Source of the DNA: Sphingobium sp. TKS
GTDB lineage: Bacteria > Pseudomonadota > Alphaproteobacteria > Sphingomonadales > Sphingomonadaceae
Direction of reading: 5' to 3'
NCBI RefSeq assembly: GCF_001563265.1
Contig: NZ_CP005083.1
Location: 623,001 to 687,000, forward strand
Length of the DNA: 64,000 nt
Below are positions 8,702 to 18,611 of the stretch, piece by piece. Made by a program: the position numbers and the translations under genes. The notes below the pieces were generated by a model. The model saw only the letters and a list, made by a program, of their open reading frames with translations. It was not told where the DNA came from and did not search any database. The stretch's first letter is position 1, and every line of letters begins with the position of its first letter.

Positions 8702-11056
8702 ATGGCCGAGCCGCGCCCGCATCACGATCACACCCCCTGCGCCCATTCCGGAACTTCGACACAGGGAATGGTCTCTGATCCCGTCTGCGGGATGAGCGTC
8801 GATCCTACGACGGCGCTGCACGTCGCCACCCATGCCGGCGCCCATCACTACTTTTGCAGCGCGGGCTGCCTCGCCAAGTTCAACGCCGAACCAGCACGCT
8901 ATACAGGCGCTGCAGCAAAGCCGACCGAACTAGCGACGGCCGATGGCGTAATCTGGACTTGCCCGATGCATCCCGAGGTCCAGCGGCCCGGTCCTGGTAC
9001 CTGCCCGATCTGCGGGATGGCGCTGGAGCCGGTAACCCCGTCTCTCGATGATGGTCCCTCCGCGGAATACGCCGACATGAAACGGCGCTTCGTGATCGGG
9101 CTCGTCCTGAGCCTGCCGGTTGTCGCCCTCGAAATGGGTGGGCATCTGCTAGGGCTCAACCGTCTGGTCGGCCAGCAGATGTCGAACTGGCTGCAAATGG
9201 CGCTCGCGACGCCGGTCGTACTCTGGGCTGGCTGGCCGTTCTTCGAACGTGGCTGGGCCTCGGTGAGAAGCCGCCATCTCAACATGTTCACGCTGATTGC
9301 CATGGGTACTGGCGTTGCCTGGACTTACAGCATGGTAGCTGCGCTCCTGCCAGGAGCCTTCCCCATGGCGTTCCGGACGGCGCACGGCGCGGTACCAGCC
9401 TATTTCGAGGCGGCAGCGGTAATCACCGTGCTGGTCCTGCTCGGCCAGTTACTCGAACTTCGCGCACGCGAGACGACCAGCGGCGCGATCCGTGCTTTGC
9501 TCGATCTCTCTCCCAAGCTCGCCCGGCGGGTCCGTACCGATGGATCGGATGAGGAGATCACTCTCGACGAGGTGCTGGTTGGCGATACGCTGCGCGTCCG
9601 TCCCGGCGAGAAGGTTCCGGTCGATGGCGTGGTGCTGGAAGGTCGCGGCACGGTCGATGAATCGATGGTCACTGGCGAGTCCATGCCCATCACCAAGGAG
9701 GCAGCGTCGAAGCTGATCGGCGGCACGATCAACCAGACCGGCGGCCTCGTGATGCGCGCCGAGAAGATCGGGCGCGACACCATGCTCGCGCGCATCGTCC
9801 AGATGGTTGCCGATGCCCAGCGCAGTCGCGCGCCGATCCAGCGGCTTGCCGATACGGTGTCCGCCTGGTTCGTGCCGGCGGTGATCGCGGTCGCGGTGCT
9901 GGCCTTCATCGCCTGGTCACTCGTCGGCCCGCCGCCCGCGATGGGCTATGGCCTCATCGCGGCGGTCGCGGTGCTGATCATCGCCTGTCCCTGCGCGCTT
10001 GGGCTCGCCACCCCAATGTCGATCATGGTCGGCGTCGGTCGCGGCGCGCAGGCGGGCATTCTTATCAAGAATGCGGAAAGTCTCGAGCGCATGGAGAAAG
10101 TCGACACGCTGGTCGTCGACAAGACCGGCACGCTAACTGAAGGCAAGCCCGCGGTGGTGGCCATCGAAACCGCCGATGGCTTCGACAAAGACAAAGTTCT
10201 GCGCCTTGCCGCCAGCCTTGAACGCAGCAGTGAACACCCCTTGGCCCTCGCGATCGTCAGGGAAGCCGAAGCACGAGGCCTCGCGATCAGCGAACCGGGC
10301 GACGTCGATCAGCCCGTCGGCAAAGGCATCACCGGCACTGTCGATGGTCATCGGCTTCACGCTGGCAACGCCCGCTTTCTCGATGAACAAGGCATCTCGA
10401 TCGAGCCACTGGCCGAGCGAGCCGACCGCCTGCGGGGTGAAGGCGCAACCGCGATATTCCTCGGCGTTGACGGTAACGTCGCGGGTGCAATCGGCATCGC
10501 CGATCCGGTCAAGGAGACGACCCCCGCCGCGCTTCTGGCGCTCGCCGAGGCGGGCATCCATGTCATCATGCTGACCGGAGATAATCGCGTCACGGCCGAA
10601 GCCATCGCCCGCAGGCTGGGCATTACGGACATCGAGGCCGATGTCTTACCCGACCAGAAGAGCGAGATCGTCAAGCGCCTGAGGGAACAAGGCCGGATCG
10701 TCGCCATGGCAGGCGATGGCGTAAACGACGCCCCCGCACTGGCCGCCGCCGACGTCGGCATCGCCATGGGCTCGGGCACCGATGTCGCGATCGAGAGCGC
10801 GGGTATTACGCTGCTTAAGGGAGATCTCACAGGCATCGCCAAAGCTCGCCACCTGAGCCATGCGACTATGGCGAACATCCGGCAGAACCTGTTCTTCGCC
10901 TTTGCCTACAACGTCGCGGGTATCCCGGTGGCGGCGGGCGCGCTCTACCCGCTGTTCGGCCTCATGCTCTCGCCCATCATCGCAGCAGCGGCGATGGCGT
11001 TGTCGTCAGTCAGCGTCATCGGCAATTCGCTGCGCCTGAGGAGGATCGCGCTATGA
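8702..11056 (+). CDS. copA: Copper-exporting P1B-type ATPase
   Basis: A 784-residue P1B ATPase that pumps Cu(I) (or Ag(I)) out of the cytoplasm. Order of domains: a His-rich start, a YHS domain (about 23-67), a heavy-metal-binding domain with WTCPMHPEVQ and CPICGMALEP (85-110), paired membrane helices, the actuator TGES, the transport motif C429-P-C431, the phosphorylation site D473-KTGT, the SEHPLA histidine-proline motif, and GDGVNDAPAL. The classic CxxC HMA domain is replaced by YHS plus the zinc-ribbon-like domain, as in many island-borne copper ATPases. GGAGG precedes the ATG. The next gene overlaps its stop by 4 bp. Confidence 0.95.
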   Translation: MAEPRPHHDHTPCAHSGTSTQGMVSDPVCGMSVDPTTALHVATHAGAHHYFCSAGCLAKFNAEPARYTGAAAKPTELATADGVIWTCPMHPEVQRPGPGTCPICGMALEPVTPSLDDGPSAEYADMKRRFVIGLVLSLPVVALEMGGHLLGLNRLVGQQMSNWLQMALATPVVLWAGWPFFERGWASVRSRHLNMFTLIAMGTGVAWTYSMVAALLPGAFPMAFRTAHGAVPAYFEAAAVITVLVLLGQLLELRARETTSGAIRALLDLSPKLARRVRTDGSDEEITLDEVLVGDTLRVRPGEKVPVDGVVLEGRGTVDESMVTGESMPITKEAASKLIGGTINQTGGLVMRAEKIGRDTMLARIVQMVADAQRSRAPIQRLADTVSAWFVPAVIAVAVLAFIAWSLVGPPPAMGYGLIAAVAVLIIACPCALGLATPMSIMVGVGRGAQAGILIKNAESLERMEKVDTLVVDKTGTLTEGKPAVVAIETADGFDKDKVLRLAASLERSSEHPLALAIVREAEARGLAISEPGDVDQPVGKGITGTVDGHRLHAGNARFLDEQGISIEPLAERADRLRGEGATAIFLGVDGNVAGAIGIADPVKETTPAALLALAEAGIHVIMLTGDNRVTAEAIARRLGITDIEADVLPDQKSEIVKRLREQGRIVAMAGDGVNDAPALAAADVGIAMGSGTDVAIESAGITLLKGDLTGIAKARHLSHATMANIRQNLFFAFAYNVAGIPVAAGALYPLFGLMLSPIIAAAAMALSSVSVIGNSLRLRRIAL

Positions 11057-11256
11057 ATCTTTCCAGCAGACGAGCCTGGTTGCTCGCGGCGGTGTCGGCA
11101 GGCCTTATCGCGGCCTACTTGTTCTACCCGGAGCATCGGCAGCACCTGTTCGGCCTGATACCCTACGCCTTCCTGTTCGCCTGTCCGTTGCTGCACTTCT
11201 TCCACGGCGGCCATCACCATGGCCAGCACCGGCGATCAGGCGAGCAACGTCCATGA
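11053..11256 (+). CDS. DUF2933-type small membrane protein
   Basis: A 67-residue protein with two membrane helices and a His-rich tail (HFFHGGHHHGQH), the usual signature of DUF2933 proteins found in copper and silver operons. Its ATG overlaps the copA stop and its own stop overlaps cueR, so translation is coupled. A role in metal binding at the membrane is inferred from composition and context. Confidence 0.75.
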   Translation: MNLSSRRAWLLAAVSAGLIAAYLFYPEHRQHLFGLIPYAFLFACPLLHFFHGGHHHGQHRRSGEQRP

Positions 11257-11699
11257 ACATCGGGCAGGTATCGAAAGCGACGGGCGTGTCGCAGCGGATG
11301 ATCCGTCACTACGAGGGTATCGGACTCATGCCGCCGCCGGACCGGCGCGACAACGGCTATCGAGACTACCCCCCACGTTCGGTTGAGCGCCTGCGTTTCA
11401 TCGCCAATGCCCGCGACCTCGGGTTCTCAGTCGACGAGATAAGCGCGCTTCTCAGCCTCTGGGACGACCGCGAAAGGGCCAGCAGCGAGGTCAAGGCCAT
11501 CGCCCTCGGTCATGCAGAGGATCTTGCCCGAAAAGCAGCAGCGCTCGAAGCCATGCGACGCACCCTGCTTGATCTGGCCGAAGGGTGTAGCGGCGACGCA
11601 CGGCCTGACTGCCCGATCCTTGCCGGACTTGCTGAAACCCGGCAGCATCCGGCCCGAGAATTGACAGTGGCAAATTGCAGGCCGAAAGAAGAAGCGTGA
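11253..11699 (+). CDS. cueR: Cu(I)-responsive MerR-family activator
   Basis: A 148-residue regulator with a MerR winged helix (MNIGQVSKATGVSQRMIRHY at the start), a dimerisation helix and a C-terminal metal loop C112-x7-C120 (CSGDARPDC). Serine at position 77 instead of cysteine is the known marker of monovalent Cu/Ag sensors, as opposed to ZntR or MerR. It is embedded in the operon it should activate, through the 19-bp-spaced promoter at 8645. ATG overlaps the preceding gene. Confidence 0.9.
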   Translation: MNIGQVSKATGVSQRMIRHYEGIGLMPPPDRRDNGYRDYPPRSVERLRFIANARDLGFSVDEISALLSLWDDRERASSEVKAIALGHAEDLARKAAALEAMRRTLLDLAEGCSGDARPDCPILAGLAETRQHPARELTVANCRPKEEA

Positions 11700-12070
11700 A
11701 GCGCTGGTTTTCCTTGGCTCTGCTCATGGGAGCATTACTTGGCCTCTTGGGTCAGGAGGCTGCCTTTGCGCACGTCATGCCGGTCGAGAAGGCCAAGCAG
11801 ACTGCGACGGCCGCGCCGATGAACGCGAATTGTGCGGAGATGATGGGGCTCGCAAAGCCGCAGCCTCAGCCTGAGAAGCAGCCTTGTCAGGGCATGACGC
11901 CGGACTGCATCGCCAAAATGGGCTGCGCAGTGCCCTTGGCGCTGATTCCGCCGCTGGTCGTTGACGCGGTGCCGCAATTCCGCGCTGCTGCGCCTCTACA
12001 GGCACCTGCCGCTCCGCTTGTCGGGCGTGACATGGGTCCCGAGCCAGAACCACCCGCACGCCTTGGCTGA
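11696..12070 (+). CDS. Secreted Cys/Met-containing copper-operon protein
   Basis: A 124-residue protein with a clear signal peptide (ALLMGALLGLLGQEAAFA) and a mature region with cysteines in NCAEMMG, QPCQGMTPDC and MGCAVPL, and a Pro/Ala-rich end. The GTG start at 11696 overlaps the cueR stop (GTGA), which decides it over the alternative at 11675. Similar small Cys/Met proteins precede cus-type efflux genes in sphingomonads. A periplasmic copper-binding role is an inference; no named domain was recognised. Confidence 0.7.
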   Translation: MKRWFSLALLMGALLGLLGQEAAFAHVMPVEKAKQTATAAPMNANCAEMMGLAKPQPQPEKQPCQGMTPDCIAKMGCAVPLALIPPLVVDAVPQFRAAAPLQAPAAPLVGRDMGPEPEPPARLG

Positions 12071-12141
12071 ACGCTTGGCGCGCGTGACGAACCCCCGGGT
12101 TCGCCGTGCGCCATCGCAAAGTTCAACCAGGGATGCTTCAC

Positions 12142-13398
12142 ATGAAGATGATTATTGCGCCCGCCACCGCGGTGGCGGCTCTCGCGACCCTATCGGTTGC
12201 GGTCGTTCCAAGCGCAGCTCTGGCCGAGCCGCTAACGTTCGGCGCCGCGCTCCAGCGTGCCTCAAACGAGGCGCCATCGCTCCGGGCGAGCGCCTCGGGT
12301 GTCGATGCCGCACGTTCTGCCGAGATTGCGTCAGGACGGCTACCGGACCCGACACTGTCCGTCGGCCTCGACAATTTCCCTATTTCGGGGCCGCCCGGCT
12401 TCAGCTTCACCCGCGAAAGCATGACGATGGCGCGCATCGGTGTAGAGCAGGCTTTTCCCAATCCGGCAAAACGCCGCGCTGAACGGACCCGCGCCCGAGC
12501 GGACATCGGCACCGCCGAAGCAGGCCTTGCGGTCGAGGCGCAGAATATCCGCCTCGAGACCGCGCTCGCCTGGGTCGATCTCTACTATGCCAAGCAGCGG
12601 CTCGCACAGTTGCAGGTTCTCGATCAAAGCCTCGGGGATCTCCAGGCAACCGTCTCCGCACGGCTGGCTTCTGGGTCTGCGCGGCCCAGCGCGGCGCTCG
12701 AACCCGTCCAGCTGCGCGCTGCCGTCAACGACCGTCGCAGCGAGCTTGCCGCCGATGTCACCAAGGCACAGGCGCGACTGGCGCGCTTTACCGGCGACCC
12801 TGAGGCCGATGTTGCGGGCGATCCGCCCGTTCTTGAGGTAGACCGCGCGCAGCTTGTGGCAGGACTTGCTTCACTTCCGAGCCTACAGGCGCTGGACGCG
12901 GGCGTCGGGGCTGCTGACGCGGAAACCGAACTGGCCCGCGCCGACAAGCGTCCCGATTGGCGTGTGAGCACCTCCTATGCCCGCCGCGACCCCGCTTATG
13001 GCGATATGGTGTCGGTCGGGGTCAGCTTCGATCTGCCGCTCTTTGCCAAGAGCAGACAGGATCCGAAAATCGCCGCACGCGCGAGCGAGGCAGAGCGGGC
13101 GCGGCTACTGCGCATTGCCGGGGAACGCGAACTCGTGGCCGCGCTCGATGGCGACCTGGCCGATCATGTCATGCACCATCAGCGGCTGATGAATGCGCGC
13201 AATACGCTAGTGCCGCTCGCGAAGCGGCGGGCTGAGCTAGATATGGCCAGCTATGCCGCAGGCAAGCTCGACCTTGGAAGTGCGCTGCTTTCGACGCTGG
13301 CACTGGCGGAAGCCGAGGTTGATGCGCTGTCGCGCGAGGCCGACGTCGCGCGCGACGCGATCCGGATCAATTTCACATACGGGGAGATGCGGCCATGA
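12142..13398 (+). CDS. Outer-membrane efflux protein (TolC/CusC-like)
   Basis: A 418-residue outer-membrane factor with a signal peptide (ending AALAEP) and two OEP repeats of long coiled-coil helices rich in Ala, Arg and Glu (ASEAERARLLRIAGERELVA). It would form the exit duct for the RND pump encoded next. The ATG at 12142 has AGGGA eight bases upstream and is preferred to the GTG at 12106. It overlaps the adaptor gene by 4 bp. Confidence 0.85.
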   Translation: MKMIIAPATAVAALATLSVAVVPSAALAEPLTFGAALQRASNEAPSLRASASGVDAARSAEIASGRLPDPTLSVGLDNFPISGPPGFSFTRESMTMARIGVEQAFPNPAKRRAERTRARADIGTAEAGLAVEAQNIRLETALAWVDLYYAKQRLAQLQVLDQSLGDLQATVSARLASGSARPSAALEPVQLRAAVNDRRSELAADVTKAQARLARFTGDPEADVAGDPPVLEVDRAQLVAGLASLPSLQALDAGVGAADAETELARADKRPDWRVSTSYARRDPAYGDMVSVGVSFDLPLFAKSRQDPKIAARASEAERARLLRIAGERELVAALDGDLADHVMHHQRLMNARNTLVPLAKRRAELDMASYAAGKLDLGSALLSTLALAEAEVDALSREADVARDAIRINFTYGEMRP

Positions 13399-14630
13399 GC
13401 GTGGACGCGAGACAAGCCGTGCGCTGGGGCGCCGGAGTTTTGGCAATCGCACTGGTTGCAGGTGGCGGCGGCTATTGGATTGGTCAACGCGGCGGTCCTG
13501 CAAGCGACGATGGATCGACGGCAGCGGGACGCAAAGTCCTCTACTGGTACGATCCGATGGTGCCGGCCGAGCACTACGACAATCCCAACTCGCTCAGTTC
13601 GATGGGGATGAAGACCATCCCCAGGTACGCCAATGAACCGGAGGGGCCGAACGCCGCCCCTGGCATCACTATCGATCCCGCCGCCCGGCAGAACCTCGGG
13701 CTGCGCGTGGCTACGGCTGAAATCGGTGGCTTGCCCTCGACGTTTACTGCCACCGGCACAATCGACTTCAACCAGCGTAATGTGGCGGTCATCCAGGCGC
13801 GCACCGGCGGGTTCGTCACCCGCGTCTATGGACGTGCGCCCGGCGACGTGATCGGTGCGGGCGCGCCGATTGCCGATGTCCAATTGCCCGAATGGGGCGG
13901 CGCGCAAGCAGAGTTTCTCGCAGTCAGGCGGCTCAGCAAGCCGGAGCTTACAGCCGCTGCCCGCCAGCGCCTGCGGCTGATGGGCATGTCGGAGGGCCTG
14001 ATCGCAGGGGTCGAGCGCAGTGGGCAGACCAATGGTACGGTGACGATCACCTCGCCGATTGCGGGCGTGATCCAGACACTCGATGCAAGGGCGGGCGTCA
14101 CATTGGCGCAAGGCCAGACCCTGGCGCAGGTGACCGGCATCGGTACCGTCTGGCTCAACGCCGCCGTGCCCGAAGCGCAGGCAGGCATGGTCAAGGTCGG
14201 CCAGCGCGCAATGGCGAGGCTATCCGCCTTTCCGGATGAGAGCTTCACCGGGCGCGTGATCGCGATCCTGCCCACTGCGCAGGCCGACAGCCGCACGCTC
14301 ACTGTCCGCATCGAGCTTGCCAATCGTGGCGGCCGCCTGAGGCCAGGCATGTTCAGCAACGTCATGCTGGGTGATGGCGGTGACCAAGCGCTGCTTGTGC
14401 CGAGCGAGGCGGTGATCCGTACCGGAGCGCGGACGCTCGTCATGCTGGCCCTGCCCGATGGCCGTTATCGACCGGCTGAAGTCCGCGCGGGCCGCGAAGG
14501 TGGCGGTAAAACGCAGATCATTGCGGGATTGGCTCCCGGTGAGAAGGTCGTCGCTTCCGGTCAGTTCCTGCTCGATTCCGAAGCGAGCTTGACGGGCATT
14601 CCGGCGCGCGCCCTGGAGAGCGGAGAATGA
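13395..14630 (+). CDS. cusB: RND periplasmic adaptor (CusB-like)
   Basis: A 411-residue membrane-fusion protein anchored by an N-terminal helix ([16 protein letters not shown]). Next comes a metal-handling segment ([15 protein letters not shown], then GMKTIPRYA) related to the CusB heavy-metal-binding region, then lipoyl/barrel-sandwich, helical hairpin and beta-barrel domains. It bridges the CusA-like pump and the outer-membrane duct. Methionine and acidic residues in the metal segment fit Cu/Ag, though the canonical second CPMHP-type half is changed. Start and stop overlap both neighbours. Confidence 0.85.
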   Translation: MSVDARQAVRWGAGVLAIALVAGGGGYWIGQRGGPASDDGSTAAGRKVLYWYDPMVPAEHYDNPNSLSSMGMKTIPRYANEPEGPNAAPGITIDPAARQNLGLRVATAEIGGLPSTFTATGTIDFNQRNVAVIQARTGGFVTRVYGRAPGDVIGAGAPIADVQLPEWGGAQAEFLAVRRLSKPELTAAARQRLRLMGMSEGLIAGVERSGQTNGTVTITSPIAGVIQTLDARAGVTLAQGQTLAQVTGIGTVWLNAAVPEAQAGMVKVGQRAMARLSAFPDESFTGRVIAILPTAQADSRTLTVRIELANRGGRLRPGMFSNVMLGDGGDQALLVPSEAVIRTGARTLVMLALPDGRYRPAEVRAGREGGGKTQIIAGLAPGEKVVASGQFLLDSEASLTGIPARALESGE

Positions 14631-17600
14631 TCGCGAGCATCATCCGCGCCTCGGTCAGAGCGCGTAATCTGGTACTTGCGGCCGCACTCGTATTGACTGT
14701 GATCGGCGTGGTCGCGGTGCGAACCACGCCGGTCGATGCGCTGCCTGACTTGTCCGACGTGCAGGTGATCATTCGCACGACTTATCCCGGTCAGGCGCCG
14801 CAGATCGTCGAAAACCAGGTCACCTATCCGATCACCTCGACGATGCTTTCGGTCCCCGGCGCACGGGTGGTGCGGGGTTATTCCTTTGTCGGCGACAGCT
14901 TCGTCTATGTGCTCTTCGACGATAACACTGATCTCTACTGGGCACGAAGCCGTGTGCTCGAATATCTGAGCCAGGTTCAAAGCCGACTGCCCGAAGGGGC
15001 GAAAGCCTCGCTCGGGCCCGATGCGACCGGCGTCGGATGGATCTACGAATATGCACTGGTCGACAAGACCGGCGGGCGCGACCTAGCCCAACTCCGTTCG
15101 CTACAGGACTGGTTCCTGCGTTTCGAGCTCAAGACCGTACCTGGCGTTGCCGAGGTTGCGAGCATCGGCGGTATGGTCAAGCAATATCAGGTGGTGGTCG
15201 ATCCGCACAAGCTCGCGGCATACGGCGTAACAACCGGTCAAGTCGGCGAGGCCTTGAAGCGAGCCAACCAGGAAACCGGCGGCGCGAGCGTGGAGATGGC
15301 CGGCGCCGAATACACGGTGCGGGCCGGTGGTTATCTGAAGACGCTCGACGACTTCCGCGCCGTGCCGATCCGCACCTCGTCGGGGGGCATTCCGGTGACG
15401 CTCGGCGATGTCGCTGCGGTCCAGGTCGGTCCCGAGATGCGCCGCGGCATCGCCGAGCTGAATGGCGAAGGCGAAGTCGCGGGCGGGGTCATCGTTATGC
15501 GCCAGGGGCAGAACGCCCGCGCGGTGATCGAAGCGGTCAAAACGAAGCTCGACGAATTGAAGCGGAGCCTGCCGCCTGGCGTCGAGGTGGTCACCACCTA
15601 CGATCGTTCGGGCCTGATTGACCGCGCGGTCGAAAATCTGAACCACAAGCTGGTCGAGGAATTCATCATCGTCGCGCTCGTCTGCGCGCTGTTTCTCTGG
15701 CACGCTCGCTCGGCGCTGGTGGCGATCCTCACCCTCCCGCTCGGCATCCTGATCGCCTTCATCGTCATGCGGTTGCAGGGGCTGAACGCCAATATCCTCT
15801 CGCTGGGTGGCATCGCCATCGCCATCGGCGCGATGGTCGATGCGGCGGTCGTGATGATCGAAAACGCCCACAAGTACCTTGAACGCTGGGGACATGAAAA
15901 CCCCGGCAAGGAGCTGGAAGGCGCTAAACGATGGGGTATCATCACGGATGCTGCCGCAGAAGTCGGCCCGGCGCTCTTCCTCAGCCTCCTCATCATCACG
16001 TTTTCGTTCATCCCGATCTTCTCATTGCAAGGCCAGGAGGGCCGGTTGTTTGCGCCGCTCGCCTTCACCAAGACCTATGCCATGGCGGCAGCGGCATTGC
16101 TCTCGATTACGCTCATTCCGGTATTGATGGGTTTGCTGATCCGGGGCCGCATCCCGAGCGAGGAAGAAAACCCCGTCAACCGTTGGCTGGCGCGCATCTA
16201 TCGTCCGGCAATCGAATGGGTTCTGAGGCGCCCCAAACAGACACTGCTGATCGCAGTCCTGATCTTTGCCACTACCCTGTGGCCAATGTCCCGGATCGGC
16301 GGCGAATTTCTGCCGCAGATGGACGAGGGCGATCTGCTCTACATGCCTTCGGCGCTACCTGGACTCTCGGCCGCCGAAGCCGGGAAGTTGCTCCAGCGGA
16401 CCGACCGGCTGATCAAGAGCGTTCCCGAGGTCGAAAGCGTGTTCGGCAAGGCGGGACGGGCCGACAGCGCAACCGATCCGGCTCCGCTCGAAATGTTCGA
16501 GACGACGATCCGCTTCAAGCCGCGTGAGCAATGGCGCGTCGGCATGACGCCAGCCAAGCTGGTCGATGAGCTGGACGCGCGCGTCAAGGTGCCGGGCCTT
16601 GCCAATTTCTGGATCCCGCCGATCCGCAACCGCATCGATATGCTCGTGACCGGGATCAAGAGCCCGCTAGGCATCAAGGTGGCAGGTTCAAACCTTGCCG
16701 AGATCGACCGGACCGCGAAGCAGATCGAGCAGGTTGTGAAGACCGTCCCGGGTGTTGCGTCGGCGCTCGCTGAACGGCTGACAGGCGGTCGTTACATTGA
16801 CGTCGATGTCGACCGTTCGGCAGCCGGGCGTTACGGCCTCAATGTCGCGGACGTGCAGGCGGTAGTCTCCGGCGCGATCGGCGGCGAGAACGTCGGCGAG
16901 ACGGTCGAGGGGCTTGCACGTTATCCGATCAGTGTGAGGTACCCGCGCGAGCTGCGAGACAGTCCCGACAAACTCGCCAATCTGCCCGTGCTGACGCCGT
17001 CGGGCCAACAGATTACCTTGGGCACCGTAGCCTCGATAAGGATCAGCGACGGCCCGCCGATGCTCAGAAGCGAAAACGGTCGCCCTGTAACCTGGATCTA
17101 TGTCGATGGACGCGGCCGCGACATGCAAACGCTGGTCAGCGAGATCAGCCAGGCGATCGCCAGCAAAGTCGAACTCCCGCCCGGCGTCAGTGTCTCCTAC
17201 ACCGGCCAATACGAGTTTCTGGTCCGTGCCAGGGAACGCATGAAGCTGGTCATTCCGGTGACACTCGCGGTCATATTCGCCCTGCTCTACCTGACTTTCC
17301 GACGGTGGGACGAGTCGCTGCTGATCATGGGCACATTGCCCTTCGCAATGACCGGCGGGCTGTGGCTACTCTATTGGCTTGGCTACAATCAGTCGGTGGC
17401 AAGCGCGGTCGGCTTTATTGCTCTTGCCGGCGTCGCCGCCGAGTTCGGCGTGGTGATGCTGATCTACCTCAAGCAGGCGCTCCAGGCACGTGACGACGGC
17501 GATGTCATCGCTGCCGTGCGCGAAGGCGCTTTGCTACGCGTGCGGCCCAAGGCGATGACCGTTGCCGTGATCCTTGCGGGCCTGCTGCCGGTGCTGGTCG

Positions 17601-17761
17601 GAAGCGGTGCGGGCTCGGAAGTCATGAGCCGCATCGCAGCGCCCATGATCGGGGGCATGCTGACCGCACCGCTGCTCTCGATGCTCGTGATTCCGGCGGC
17701 TTATCTGCTGATGCGCCGGCGACCCAGATCCCCTGTTCAACCCGAAGGAGAGGTGAAGTGA
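14627..17761 (+). CDS. cusA: Cu(I)/Ag(I) RND efflux pump
   Basis: A 1044-residue heavy-metal RND transporter with two six-helix blocks and two large periplasmic loops. The helix-4 signature [20 protein letters not shown] is that of monovalent-cation CusA pumps rather than CzcA (which has DFGxxxDGA). It uses proton flow to expel periplasmic or cytoplasmic copper or silver through the CusB/CusC partners encoded upstream. ATGA overlap with cusB and GTGA overlap with the cusF-like gene show tight coupling. Confidence 0.95.
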   Translation: MIASIIRASVRARNLVLAAALVLTVIGVVAVRTTPVDALPDLSDVQVIIRTTYPGQAPQIVENQVTYPITSTMLSVPGARVVRGYSFVGDSFVYVLFDDNTDLYWARSRVLEYLSQVQSRLPEGAKASLGPDATGVGWIYEYALVDKTGGRDLAQLRSLQDWFLRFELKTVPGVAEVASIGGMVKQYQVVVDPHKLAAYGVTTGQVGEALKRANQETGGASVEMAGAEYTVRAGGYLKTLDDFRAVPIRTSSGGIPVTLGDVAAVQVGPEMRRGIAELNGEGEVAGGVIVMRQGQNARAVIEAVKTKLDELKRSLPPGVEVVTTYDRSGLIDRAVENLNHKLVEEFIIVALVCALFLWHARSALVAILTLPLGILIAFIVMRLQGLNANILSLGGIAIAIGAMVDAAVVMIENAHKYLERWGHENPGKELEGAKRWGIITDAAAEVGPALFLSLLIITFSFIPIFSLQGQEGRLFAPLAFTKTYAMAAAALLSITLIPVLMGLLIRGRIPSEEENPVNRWLARIYRPAIEWVLRRPKQTLLIAVLIFATTLWPMSRIGGEFLPQMDEGDLLYMPSALPGLSAAEAGKLLQRTDRLIKSVPEVESVFGKAGRADSATDPAPLEMFETTIRFKPREQWRVGMTPAKLVDELDARVKVPGLANFWIPPIRNRIDMLVTGIKSPLGIKVAGSNLAEIDRTAKQIEQVVKTVPGVASALAERLTGGRYIDVDVDRSAAGRYGLNVADVQAVVSGAIGGENVGETVEGLARYPISVRYPRELRDSPDKLANLPVLTPSGQQITLGTVASIRISDGPPMLRSENGRPVTWIYVDGRGRDMQTLVSEISQAIASKVELPPGVSVSYTGQYEFLVRARERMKLVIPVTLAVIFALLYLTFRRWDESLLIMGTLPFAMTGGLWLLYWLGYNQSVASAVGFIALAGVAAEFGVVMLIYLKQALQARDDGDVIAAVREGALLRVRPKAMTVAVILAGLLPVLVGSGAGSEVMSRIAAPMIGGMLTAPLLSMLVIPAAYLLMRRRPRSPVQPEGEVK

Positions 17762-18129
17762 ACAAGACCCTGATGATGGCGTCCAGCCTAGCGCTGATGG
17801 CCTCGCTCGCCGCCTGCAACAAGCAAGAGGATGCACCGAAGCACGCTGAGAGCAGCGCCGCATCCGGCCCCATGGCGAACATGCCCATGGCCGGTCAGAT
17901 GATGCACGGTATGGCGGCCGGCACGGTCACCGCTATCGATCCCGCTGAGGGTACGATCACGCTCGATCATGGCGCCATGAGCAATCTCGGCTGGCCCGCC
18001 ATGACGATGGGCTTCACAGCCAAGCCCGAACAGCTTTCCGGTATCAAAGTTGGCGACAAGGTGGACTTCGAAATTGACTGGGACGGCAAGGCCGGAGCGA
18101 TCACGAAGATCGCGAAGTCCGGCTCGTAA
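17758..18129 (+). CDS. cusF: CusF-like periplasmic copper chaperone, lipoprotein
   Basis: A 123-residue protein with a lipobox (LAAC, cysteine near residue 19), a Met/His-rich linker ([14 protein letters not shown]) and a CusF-type OB fold. The motif WPAMTMGF carries the Trp and Met ligands that hold Cu(I), and DKVDFEIDW lies in the last strands. It would hand copper to the CusB/A pump. GTG start overlaps the cusA stop. It is the last gene of the operon that begins at 8702. Confidence 0.85.
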   Translation: MNKTLMMASSLALMASLAACNKQEDAPKHAESSAASGPMANMPMAGQMMHGMAAGTVTAIDPAEGTITLDHGAMSNLGWPAMTMGFTAKPEQLSGIKVGDKVDFEIDWDGKAGAITKIAKSGS

Positions 18130-18352
18130 CGGTCAGCTTCGCCCTGAACCCAGACTCGACAAGCCGTGCCGAGGTCGTCACGCCGTCGCAACATGCTCGC
18201 CCAGTTCGTTGCCGAACGTGCGCCTGAATCTTTGCGCGGATCAGTCTTTGGCAAATTCACCTTGCGACCGGGATTGCGGGTGGCAGCTTTGCCGGCTTGG
18301 CAGTCTTGATGATTGTGTTCCGACGAATAGTGTCGAGGTCTTAAGCGGCGAT

Positions 18353-18568
18353 TCAGCGACCGAGACGTCGTTCGAACAACTGCGCCTTCTCGTACATCTC
18401 TTTCCACGCGGCAGCAGCGCGCAAGGAGCGCTCCCGGACGCGCGGCAGCGAGGCTTCCTTGGCCTCTTCCAGGCATGTGTTGAGCCGATTCAGGTAGAAG
18501 TCACTGTTGCGGGATGTCGGCTTGAGAAGTGGTTTTTGAGTCACGGCTTGCACCTTTTTGTTCTGCAC
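18353..18568 (-). CDS. Small hypothetical protein
   Basis: A 71-residue basic helical protein (SDFYLNRLNTCLEEAKEA, then LRAAAAWKEMYEKAQLFE). Short proteins of this pattern are familiar in sphingomonads, but no function is known to me. The GTG at 18568 has AGGA close upstream; a GTG at 18553 is an alternative. It follows zapE on the same strand, 44 bases after its stop. Confidence 0.55.
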   Translation of the reverse strand: MQNKKVQAVTQKPLLKPTSRNSDFYLNRLNTCLEEAKEASLPRVRERSLRAAAAWKEMYEKAQLFERRLGR

Positions 18569-18611
18569 GATCCTGCTCGTGAGTGGGTGGACGGCAATAT
18601 TTGCCGTGGAG

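Noticed and set aside
18130..18352. 38-codon frame after the copper operon (ATG 18193)
   Set aside because: No ribosome-binding site and no family; the region otherwise holds nothing identifiable.
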